Assembly: GCA_907165135.1 (NCBI GenBank)
Contig: OU015568.1
Location: 5,588,501 to 5,652,500, forward strand
Direction: 5' to 3'
DNA length: 64,000 bases
Source of the DNA: Oikopleura dioica
Taxonomy: Eukaryota; Chordata; Appendicularia; Copelata; Oikopleuridae
Of this stretch, positions 1 to 8,700 are shown piece after piece; positions within the stretch are counted from its first letter, which is position 1; the number at the start of each line of letters is the position of its first letter. Below the pieces are notes generated by a model. That model worked only from the letters and a program-made list of their open reading frames with translations, was not told where the DNA came from and did not search any database. A program made the translations under genes and the position numbers.

Positions 1-67
1 TTGATCTTTCAGACCCTGGCTCAGAGTTGCCGAGCCCTGACTCAGTCTTCTATTTTACAACAAAAAG

Positions 68-604
68 GATCAAACTTGCTTGATCGTCATTTACAATGAC
101 GATTTCGAGAACGCCCGGCATTTTCTTTGCAAAAACGATCTTCACGACAAAGAAGGGAGGGTGAAGATCTTTTACGATGAAGAAGTTGATGATCTTTGCG
201 ATCAAATGGATGTGAATGCGACTTTTCGGGAGGAGTATAAATTGTGGAATAATCTGTATCGCGGCAAAAAATGGGTCTTGGAAAATCGACTCGAAAATAA
301 CACTGAAGGCATTACTGTAACCAACAGCAGGTGCGATTCACATCTTTTCTTTTTCCAAATTTATAAAGTCTCTTAGACGCGATATTGGTTTCAGCAATCT
401 CCCAATCGAGAAAATTGTTAACACAACTGGATTTTCTTTTTGCAGCGGATCGGACGAAGATAAATTTGGTGGAATTTCCTGGATACCAATTTACAACCGG
501 TTTTCAGTCACATCCTCTTCTCTCGGGTAATTTTTAAAGAATGATGATTTTTGACAAAACAATGATACGCTTTTAGGCGAACTTTCTGCATCTTCGACCC
601 CTGA
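68..604 (+). CDS. 3' end of an unrecognised protein gene (upstream tandem paralogue)
   Basis: Three exons are visible: 68-330, 377-526 and 577-604 (stop TGA at 602-604), with GT-AG introns of 46 and 50 nt and matching phases. The start lies outside the window. The protein segment begins DQTCLIVIYNDDFENARHF and ends with a short FCIFDP tail. A second gene at 762-3470 has the same exon order, intron phases and most residues, so the two are tandem paralogues. I do not recognise the family. The other copy begins with a signal-anchor-like N terminus, so this one is probably also membrane-anchored or luminal. The stretch just upstream (1-60) is the tail of a CCTGAGTCAGG-family MITE, found at the same relative place in the second copy. 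Confidence 0.7.
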
Positions 605-714
605 AATCACATTTTTGCTGTAATAAAAATATAAATTTCATGCTTGAATAATGAATTATAATTAAAAAATACAAAAATAGAAGAAGATTGAAATCGATGT
701 CAAAAATAGAAACC

Positions 715-721
715 TATAAAA
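715..721 (+). promoter_or_regulatory. TATA box of the 762-3470 gene
   Basis: TATAAAA lies about 47 nt upstream of the ATG at 762, in the only gap between the two paralogues. This is a plausible core promoter. The spacing suggests a short 5' UTR. Confidence 0.45.
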
Positions 722-843
722 GCGGCGTTTAGATGGTTCTTCTCGGCACTCGAAAAGAAACATGGCTTCATTGACAGGTTGGAAAGTGAGAATTATTGTC
801 GGTTCGTTTGTTTTTGCTTCCTTGGTTTTGCTTGGCTTTGGAC

Positions 844-1196
844 CAGAGTTCTGAATCACTTCACTTTAACTTTGAAGTGAAGTAACTTTGAAAAATAACT
901 TCATTGCAATATTGAAGTGAAGTGAAGTGATTTTGTTTTTGAGAAAAATGAAGTGAAGTGAAGTGAAGTGAAGTTATTTTTCAATCTCAAAATTTTGAAG
1001 TGAAGTGAAGTAAAAATATCACTTCATGAAAAAGTGACTTCACTTCAGTAAAAGTAAAGTTAGTTTGGAAGTGAAGTGAAGTGATATTTTTCTGAAAAAT
1101 TAAAGTGAAGTGAAGTGATGTTACTTTTTTAAAGTCGATCACTTTTACTTCAAAGTTAATTTTCGTGAAGTTGAAGTGAAGTGATTCGGAACTCTG
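844..1196. mobile_element. hAT-like MITE with AAGTGA-rich interior, inserted in an exon
   Basis: Ends are imperfect inverted repeats, CAGAGTTCTGAATCACTT and its complement GAACTCTG (one mismatch over about 23 bp). The 8-bp duplication CTTTGGAC occurs at 836-843 and 1197-1204. The interior is a degenerate array of GAAGTGA/TCACTTC units. No coding capacity. CAGAG-type ends and an 8-bp target duplication are hAT hallmarks. Confidence 0.85.
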
Positions 1197-1558
1197 CTTT
1201 GGACTGATAAAGAAGCATTCTCCTGGAATTGAACTCGACACGGATTTGCGATTGGACTTCAACGGTTTTACGAAGCATTATCTGGTGAGCATCAATGACA
1301 AAGGTAATGACAGGTGTACAGACCTCGACTCTTGAAACTATTCGAAGACTACAAAGCTGAGCTGCTGGCAGAACAGACATTTGAAAGTTCGATTATTTCT
1401 TGCAAGAAAAAGGCGGACTTCTCCCCTGGAATCGTGCCTACTTAAAACCCCTCATGCTATAAAGGATGCCTACTGGATTCATCCGATTCGAGCAGGATCT
1501 TCAATCGGTTTTCCTTCTTCAAATTCAAACAAGAGCTCGATTGAAACGAACTGGGAAG

Positions 1559-1692
1559 CTGGGCTCGACAACCTGATGAGAAAACCTGAGTCAGGTTCTG
1601 AAAAAGCTAAAATGAAAAGACGCGTAGGCAAATCTTCATTCAATCTTTCATTCTTGCTGACTCAGGTTTTATACTCAGGGTGCCGAGCTCAC
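1559..1692. mobile_element. CCTGAGTCAGG-family MITE, exonic, 8-bp target duplication
   Basis: A 134-bp element with inverted ends (GCTCGACAACCTG / CAGGGTGCCGAGC) flanking the family core AACCTGAGTCAGG. CTGGGAAG is duplicated at 1551-1558 and 1693-1700. Removing the element and one copy joins the codons for ...SIETNWE and EFNLYE... in frame. This copy shows that the abundant CCTGAGTCAGG family also makes 8-bp duplications. Confidence 0.78.
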
Positions 1693-1769
1693 CTGGGAAG
1701 AGTTCAACTTGTACGAGACGGATAAAATGTATCGGCAATTGCAGAACGGCCATTATGCCTACTTTTCAC

Positions 1770-1862
1770 TCAGGCCGGGCCTCAGCAACCTTGGTGAAAA
1801 ATCCTGAGTCAGGGTCTGACAGTTGTGGTATGAAAAGCAGTCTCAGACCCTGCCTCAATTTT
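1770..1862. mobile_element. CCTGAGTCAGG-family MITE, decayed copy
   Basis: Contains GGGCCTCAGCAACCTTGG, then the family core TCCTGAGTCAGGGTCTGA, and a partial complementary end (TCTCAGACCCTGCCTCA). The right terminus is lost. Confidence 0.6.
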
Positions 1863-1981
1863 TCTGCGTACTATGAAAAAATTTTCAAAATGAAATTCAT
1901 ACGCACAAGAGAAGTCCCATACAAAATTTGAAAGCCGTACGACCCCTAGATTAAAAGTTGATTTTTGTAAATTCACCCTAC

Positions 1982-2146
1982 ATACAGTTTATTATGGAAT
2001 TTTTGGACATCAAATTTTTGGACATTCTTTCAATTTTAAGGGGTTTTCTTGGGACACTTTTTAAAAGTGCTTGTATCAAATTTTTGGACATTTTTGAGAA
2101 AATCATGGGACAAAAAATGTCCAAAAATTCCATAATTAACTGTATT
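1982..2146. repeat. Fold-back repeat, arms carrying GGAATTTTTGGACAT
   Basis: The left arm (1982-2010) and right arm (2118-2146) are inverted copies of about 29 bp, ATACAG..TTATGGAATTTTTGGACAT. The middle contains further direct and inverted ATTTTTGGACAT units. This is a probable MITE. No coding potential. Confidence 0.7.
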
Positions 2147-2405
2147 AGGCTCAGCAACCTCAGTCGAAAACCTGAGTCAGGGTCGGAAAGATCAAAATTG
2201 AAAAGCAACGTAGCGGCTTTTTTTAAAAAGCCGCGAAGCGGTCTCGAAAAATTATTATCTACTCTTACTTTTAACTTCTTGCGAAGCCGCTTTGCGGCTT
2301 GGTTTTAAAAAGCCGCTACGCGGCTTTTCATTTTGACCTTTCAGACCCTGACTCAGGTTTTCGACTCAGGTTGCCGAGCCAAGCTGCATAGGTTGCCGCG
2401 CCCAG
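2147..2405. mobile_element. CCTGAGTCAGG-family MITE with GC-rich hairpins
   Basis: Left end GGCTCAGCAACCT with AACCTGAGTCAGGGTC; right end GACCCTGACTCAGGTTTTCG...GGTTGCCGAGCC. Between them are several AAGCCGCGTAGCGGCTT-type palindromes. A remnant of the same element precedes the matching exon of the upstream paralogue (1-60), so this insertion probably predates the tandem duplication. Confidence 0.78.
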
Positions 2406-2616
2406 GGTCAGTCTTCTTTATTTTAATAGAATAGAGGAAACTTGCTTGATCGTCATTTACAACGATGAGTTCGAAAACGCCCGGCATTTTCTTTGCAAAA
2501 ACGATCTCTACGACGAAGAAGGGAGGGTGAAAGTCTTTTACGACGAAGAAGTCGATGATCTTTGCAAGCAAATGGATGTCAATGCGACTTTTCGGGAAGA
2601 GCATCAGTTGTGGAAT

Positions 2617-3103
2617 CAGGGTTCCAATTCTGGCTGAGCGCTGAGCGATATCTGAGCGTGAGCGAGCGATGAGCGAGCGAGCGATCGCTCACGCTCCGCT
2701 CACTCAACTGATTTTCATAGAGAACCGCTCAGTCGCTCGCTCGCTCAAGGTCAAAAATATGATAGCTGAGCGAGGTTCGAGCGAGGCTGGAGCGACTTTG
2801 GAGCGAGTTTTGAGCGACATTGGAGCGAGGTTTGAGCGCCGCTCGAGCGAGGTTTGAGCGACGCTTGAGCGAGGTTTATTAAAATTTCGCTCGAGCGTCG
2901 CTCAAATGTCGCTCAAATTTCGCTCAGATTTCGCTCAAATCTCGCTCAAATCTCGCTCAAACGTCGCTCGCTCAGTCGCTCCGCTCGCTCAGCCGATATT
3001 TGAAAAATCTCGCTCAGCCACTCGCTCGCTCAGCCCTCGCTCAAACGTCGCTCGCTCATCGCTCGCTCAAATTCAGAAATTTTTGGCCAAATTTGGAACC
3101 CTG
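2617..3103. mobile_element. hAT-like fold-back MITE built of GAGCGA units, exonic
   Basis: Ends are CAGGGTTCCAA and TTTGGAACCCTG. TGTGGAAT is duplicated at 2609-2616 and 3104-3111. The left half (2636-2880) is tandem GAGCGA, the right half (2888-3070) its complement TCGCTC, so the whole element can fold into one hairpin. It interrupts the codons for the conserved LWN motif. Frame is restored exactly without it. Confidence 0.88.
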
Positions 3104-3702
3104 TGTGGAATGATGAGTGTCTCGGGCAAAAATGGATCCTTAAAAATCGCTTGGAGAATAGAACTGAAGGCTTTTCTCAAATTAACAGCAGAAACGTTTT
3201 ATTATTTTTCAGAAAAAAATTTAATTTGTAAATTTTCATAAAACCTTGTAAGACGCGACATTGGCTTCAAAAACCTTCCTGTTGACGAAATTGTCAATAA
3301 ATCTGGCTTTTCTTTCTGCGGCCGATCACAAGAGAAGAGATTTAGTGGAATCTCCTGGATCCCGGTTTTCAACAAATTTTCAGTCACATCCTCTCCTCTC
3401 GGGTACTTTTATTCATGAGCTTTTATTCTTACGTTATTTTAGGCGAACATTCTGCATATTCGATCGCTGAAAAGTTTTTCTCCTTTTTACCTCATTCTTA
3501 GGAAAAATAAAATTTCCCCGCGAATTCGCGATGTTTGCCCAATAAGTCCAAAAAGCGCCTTTTGATTTGTAGATTTTTACTTGTATTTGCTCGTCAAACT
3601 TGCTTCTGCTTCGCCCCGTCTCTCGAATTTTCGAGAAAAAACGACTTTTTGATTTATAAAAACGCCCATTTTTTCTACAAACAGGAAACGAGAAAAGAAA
3701 AA

Positions 3703-4814
3703 ATGACCGCAAAAGTGATTTTTCGGCAGCTTTTTGAAAAAGAGAGTTCGACTTTTTCCTACCTACTCGGCTGCAAACGAACGAGAAAGGCGATTTTGAT
3801 CGGTACTTTTTCCTCCTTGATTTCGGCGTTTTTAAACCCGTTCAGATCCGGTGGACATAACCGCCGCCCGCGATGCGGAAATCATCAGAGATTTGAACCT
3901 GAACCTTGCCTACGCGATCAACACTCATGTGCACGCAGACCACATCACAGGCACTCACAATCTTCGAGCCCACTTTCCAGAGGTCAAGACGGGACTTGGA
4001 TCCGGCGCGAAAATCGCCAAATCGGACGAGAAATTTCCGCATTTGCATATTCTCACTGTCGGAGGTACTCTCATTTTCCTTCGTTTTCTTTCTATTTTCT
4101 AGATATTTCGCTGGAAGTCAGGCACACACCTGGGCACACAAATGGTTGCGTAACTTATGTCGAGCACAAAATGGGCTTAGTTTTCACAGGCGATGCTGTA
4201 CTTATTCGGGGTTGTGGAAGAACTGACTTTCAAGAAGGTAAGACTTCATTTTGAGCGGGAAAAATAAGGGTGTCACAATGCTAATAAAGAAGAAAGTCAG
4301 GAATTGCAATTCAAGGGTAAAAATACTGTTCAGGATCCGCAGCAACCCTGTACAAATCTGTAATGGAGCAAATTTGGACTCTTCCTGATCACTTTATGGT
4401 AAGAAATTAGGGGACCCCCAAAGGGGATGGTTTCTGGAACCGACAAAGAAATTTCGACAAATTTTGTGTGGAAATTTTCAACCAATCAAAAGCCTGGATT
4501 TTGCGCACTGGCCAATCAGCAGCCGAGAACCCGCCCACGCAAAATTTGTCGAAATTGTTTTGTCTGTTCCAGACACCACCCCTCCCCCCCAAGTCCCCTA
4601 ACCCTAACCCTTTTGGTAGATTTATCCTGCCCACGACTACAAAGGCCGAACAGTTTCATCCGTCGACGAAGAAAAACGACTCAACCCCCGATTGACGAAG
4701 AAAAAAGACGAATTTATCCAAATCATGAACAACTTGAACCTTCCTTATCCAAAGAAAATCGACCTTGCCCTCCCCTGGAATATTAACTGTGGAGCAGAAC
4801 CGCTCGAAAAATAA
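3703..4814 (+). CDS. ETHE1: Persulfide dioxygenase ETHE1 (metallo-beta-lactamase fold)
   Basis: Five exons, 3703-3802, 3846-4064, 4103-4237, 4334-4398 and 4620-4814, all GT-AG with consistent phases, give 237 residues (human ETHE1 is 254). Visible signatures are the DPV start of the domain, [10 protein letters not shown] (metal-binding HxHxDH), [23 protein letters not shown] (iron-ligand Asp region) and YPAHDY near the end, then LNPRLT and [11 protein letters not shown]. The family oxidises glutathione persulfide to sulfite in the mitochondrial matrix during sulfide detoxification. The N terminus ([15 protein letters not shown]) is short and no clear targeting peptide is seen. Intron 4 is enlarged by a fold-back MITE. 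AATAAA overlaps the stop region (4810-4815). The next gene starts about 125 nt downstream on the same strand. Confidence 0.95.
4427..4582. mobile_element. GAACCGACAAA fold-back MITE in ETHE1 intron 4
   Basis: Inverted ends GGTTTCTGGAACCGACAAA and TTTGTCTGTTCCAGACACC, with inner arms TTTCGACAAATTTTG / CAAAATTTGTCGAAA. Internal CCAATCA boxes sit around the centre. The same family recurs at 27.7, 36.5, 44.2, 46.1, 46.9 and 47.3 kb. Confidence 0.8.
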
Positions 4815-4939
4815 ATGAAAAAATTAGCTTGAGAGTCTCTTTCTTGTTTTGATTTCTGAAAGCAGCTCTAGAGTCTCGCGGCTCCAATTACAGTGTAGAT
4901 AATTTCAAATCAAAAAAGGGCTGAGGAAAATTTAGCGGA

Positions 4940-5678
4940 ATGGAGCCCGTCGCGCCCAGGGGCCCGGTTGAGACAGCGGTGACACCGTCGCTCCTCCTTC
5001 TGAACTACAAAAACCAGCAGATTTTTCAAAGCTACAGAGAACATACAGGAAGAACGAAAGAACTGAAGGTTCGTACGATTGTTTTTTGGGGTTATAATGA
5101 AAATTGAGTTAGAAAATAAATTCCAACCGAAAGTTTTAATTTTCCGCGTCTTTTTTCTTCATAATTTCCTTTTTTCCATGAAAAGCCGGGTGCGGCTTTT
5201 TCTTCGTTTAAAGAATTTGGCGGCTTTTTCATCTTGTTTTTTCTGTTTTTAATTTGATTTTTTGAAAGCCGCGTTCGGCTTTTTCATCGTTCTAGTTATT
5301 TTGAGTCGAAAAATTAGAAATTTTGACTCAAAAAATTGAATTTTTGACTCAAAAATCGAAAATCTTGATTCGGAAAATCGAAAATTTCGACTTAAAAAAA
5401 TCGAAAATTCTGACTCGAAAAATAGAAGATTTTGACTCGAAATTGAAAATTGAAAATTTTGACCCAAAAAACTGAAAATTCTTGAAAAATAAATTCTTGA
5501 GCGGATTATTCGTTCCTGGATTTCTCGCGTTTTCGCCTCTAGAAAAACACTTTCAGTCCCGCTGGCTTTGGATCAAACAGCCTTCGCCGCTGGTGGTTAT
5601 AAAAACAGAGTTTATCCCTTTCCTCCTGATCGGTTGTCAAAATTTCACGCGCCACTTGGCGGAAATTGCCGCTTTTAG
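4940..5678 (+). CDS. Small unknown protein gene upstream of STAT
   Basis: First exon 4940-5068 runs from ATG (MEPVAPRGPVETAVTPS, then NYKNQQIFQSYREHTGRTKELK) to a GT donor. A last exon 5557-5678 follows a TTTCAG acceptor and reads PLALDQTAFAAGGYKNRVY... to a TAG. The phases of these two exons do not match directly, so a middle exon or another donor is missing from my model. The stop lies only 35 nt before the STAT ATG, a spacing typical of appendicularian operons. Product not recognised. Confidence 0.5.
5180..5480. repeat. AT-rich array of TTTGACTCGAAAAATCGAAAA units
   Basis: About ten degenerate units built around TTGACTC(A/G)AAAAATCGAAAAT, preceded by two small hairpins (AAAGCCG..CGGCTTTTT). 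It lies in the intron of the 4940-5678 gene. No ends or duplication recognised. Confidence 0.55.
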
Positions 5679-5713
5679 AAATCTAGCGCCGAGAATTCTG
5701 AGCCGAAAAAGGG

Positions 5714-8700
5714 ATGGCGGACGATTTTCTAACCCAATCCGATCGCGATGTGCAGCGACTCGTGGAGGACCTCGAGGACGTCATCAGGTCGCCGCTCGAT
5801 TCTGAGTCCAGTATGTCTGTAAAACAGGAAAGAGGGTTGAAATTTCAAGATGAGGCGAAGTGATAAGAAGTTGCGCTGATAAGAGAAAAGGAAGACAACG
5901 AAGATTATTAACTTTAAAGAAATCATTTACGAGCGTTTAATATTCGGCTCGAAAACCTGTGTAAAAACCTGACTCAGGTTCTGAAAAAGCTAAAATAAAA
6001 AGCCGCGTAGCGGCTTATTTGATAATGAAGCCGCTTTGCGGCTACTTCTTCGAATAAGCCGCTACGCGGCTTTAAATTTTAGCTCATTCAGAACATGACT
6101 CAGGTTTTTTACACAGGTTGCCGAGTCCAAGTATAAACCTGATTAAATCTTCTTTTTTCGCTCATTTTCAACCCTCAAAAACAGGAAAACATCTTGGATG
6201 GCTTCGGCAGCTCAGACCAGTTCATCAACCAAATGCTCAGCTCGTCCACTCCGAGCGAATTGCCGGACTTGGGCGCGGAACTGCCCGATCTGGGAATGGA
6301 GACGGATTTAAAGCCAAATATTAACCCTTTGAATTCGTCAGGTAGCAGTAACAATAATAACAATAACAGAAAAGGTGAATATTTTATTTTGAAGTCGAAA
6401 ATAAAATATCAATTAGTTTCTTGAAAATAAATTATTTTGGTGCAGGTGGTAGAAGTTTTGGTGATAAACATGGGCTTTTTCGACTCGAAAAATGAGCTCT
6501 TTACTAAATTAAAAATTTTTGATTGATTTCAAGAAAAACCGGGCAAAATAAAAAAAGGAAGTGATTTTTTCAATCTGGCTTTTGATTGGTCGGCAGGCAA
6601 AATACAGGATTCTTATTGGATATCCAAAAATGCACTTCCTTTTAATTGAGTCCGAAATTGAATAAGATAGACACGCCCTTAATTTTTCGGACTAAACCAA
6701 TTTTTGGAAGTGAATTTTTTGATTACCAATAAGATTGCTGTATTTGGCCTACAAGCCAATCAAAAACCTTTCCATTTTCTCAGCAAAAAACAACAAAATT
6801 CTAGATCAAAACGCCTTCTCCCCAACCTCCCACCACTCCGCCGAAACCAACCAGGGTCCAATCTACCAAGACCAAGAAGAATCCTACCCCTTCGCCGGAA
6901 CCTGGAACAAAGTCCGCGACTTTCTCGAGTCCAACATTCAGCTCTTCCAAGGTCTGAAAAGCTAAAAAAACGACTTTAGGAACTCATTTGTTTAGGAATT
7001 TACGGAAGCCAGTTTCCAATTCAATTTGTCCAGATTCGATCGCATTTTGCCGATCCGCTTGAAAAGCAGCGCTGGCATTTGATTGATCCAGGTCAGAATT
7101 TTTCCTCTGAAAAATTTTCATTTTTGTTTTTAGACGATTACGGTCCGCCAGAAGAAAATATCGCGATGGAAATCGTGCACAACTTGCTCAAGGCCATGCA
7201 GCGTCGATGCGAAGAAACGATGGAGGTAAAGTCAAAGCTCTCGAAATACGATTCTAGCGCTTTTCAGGTCGATCAAAAGCTGCTTTTCTACAACTTGGGG
7301 ACTTGGTTCCAGAATGTCTACGGAAATAACCCGATGGAACTCGTCAGAATGGTCAAAAAAGTCCTCTCCGTCGAACAAATGATCATCCAAAACGCCTCTC
7401 AGCAGCCAAACGGTACAGTTTCTTCCCCACTTTTCACCCTAAAACCTGCTTCAGCGAGCTCAGAAAGCAAGGTCACTCAAGAATCAGTCACCAATCGCCA
7501 CGCCGAAATCACGTCTCAGTGCGAGCAATGCATGAAAATCACGCAAGAAACTGAAAACCAGCTGCAAAAAGTCTGCCGGCTTCAAGAATACATGATGATT
7601 ACCAGAAGCCATTTGGAAGTCTACTGTAAGTCCAACCCAATCAACGAACAATTGATTGTCTTTTTCAGCGAAACTGGCGGAAAGCGGGCAATTGAGTCAG
7701 GAACAGAGGCAGCAGTGGCAATCAGAAGCTGCGAAGCATCAAGAATATGAAAACAACTTGGTTACGCTCAGAAAAGAAATCATCAAAAATCATGAGAAAA
7801 TCATCAATATCATGCAAGAACTACACGGACAGGTAATTTTCCAATCATTTTAATGAGGAACCCGGATTATTGTTGTATCAATATGGAATTTTAAAAAGGG
7901 GAAATCAACACTCTTTTTCGAGAAAAATTTTCATACTATTTTTATACTCTCGAATTACGGTTTTCTCTTTTGATAGGTATAGCAGGTTGTCACTTCCAAC
8001 CTTTCGGGCGATCCCGAATGTTTCGGGATTTCCCGAATCTTTCGGGATTACTCCCGAATCTTTCGGGATTACTCCCGAATCTTTCGGGATTACTCCCGAA
8101 TCTTTCGGGATTACTCCCGAATCTTTCGGGATTACTCCCGAATCTTTCGGGAATTCCCGAACCTTTCGGGATCGCCCGAATCATTCGGGAAATTTGTTGA
8201 GGATTACGTTATAAAAGTGGTATAAATGCCGAATTCGGGCATTTTACTTATCAAAAGATATCTCTAGCTGCCTTCGTCAAATTCGATGGTCTAAGAAGGC
8301 CATACCTTGTTTCAATTGTGAATTTGCAGTCAAAGAGAATGTATGCGCTCCGCGCCTGTCTTATAGAGAACTTCATGAGTTATAAATCCAAAAATTCGTG
8401 TAAATTATTTTTTTTCGTTCGCGCCTTCATTTGCTTCAATAAAGATGTACGTAGACGTTACTATTTTGCTTTAAATATTTTCTCGGACAGAAATCATTGA
8501 AAATCATCCCCGAAAGGTTCGAAGACATAAAGGCTCATTTTCACTGCGAATGTTTCGGGAAATCCCGAAACATTCGGGATCCCGAAAGGTTGGAAGATTC
8601 AACCGGTATAGCAAACGAAATTAATTTTTTTGCATTTTTTTCATTTCAAAATTAAGGTGGTGTACACAGAAACCCGAAGTCTTGAGCGATCCCAAGCCGC

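Larger units (their letters stand above)
762..3470 (+). pseudogene. Membrane-anchored unknown protein, second tandem paralogue, interrupted by three exonic MITEs
   Basis: The ATG at 762 opens a protein with a basic N terminus and a hydrophobic segment (about residues 8-28, FVFASLVLLGFG), so it is type II or signal-anchored. Coding pieces are 762-843 plus 1205-1284, 1314-1433, 1465-1558 plus 1701-about 1770, 2437-2616 plus 3112-3191, 3253-3402 and 3443-3470 (stop). Three breaks fall at MITEs 844-1196, 1559-1692 and 2617-3103. Removing each element with one 8-bp target copy gives continuous reading frame and, for the third, alignment with the upstream paralogue (LWN then the conserved KW.L.NRLEN). 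The donor after 3191 reads AA where the paralogue has GT, which is further decay or a non-canonical site. The gene is either dead or relies on removal of the elements from RNA. The join between about 1770 and 2437 is unsolved because it is full of MITE sequence. Family not recognised. Confidence 0.62.

Noticed and set aside
1978-2308. Open frames on both strands over the GGACAT fold-back
   Set aside because: They are products of an inverted repeat and MITE; no composition or homology sign of a protein.
2636-3070. CRISPR-like regular short repeats (GAGCGA)
   Set aside because: Units are contiguous 6-mers without spacers, they flip to the complementary strand half-way, and they lie inside a duplication-flanked MITE in a eukaryotic genome.
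3535-4254. Long open frame overlapping the start of ETHE1
   Set aside because: It runs in mixed frames across ETHE1 introns; the spliced five-exon model matches the family throughout.
7870-8214. Open frames in all phases across the TTCGGGA minisatellite
   Set aside because: They arise because the 21-bp unit is a multiple of three; the region is intronic and inside a mobile element.
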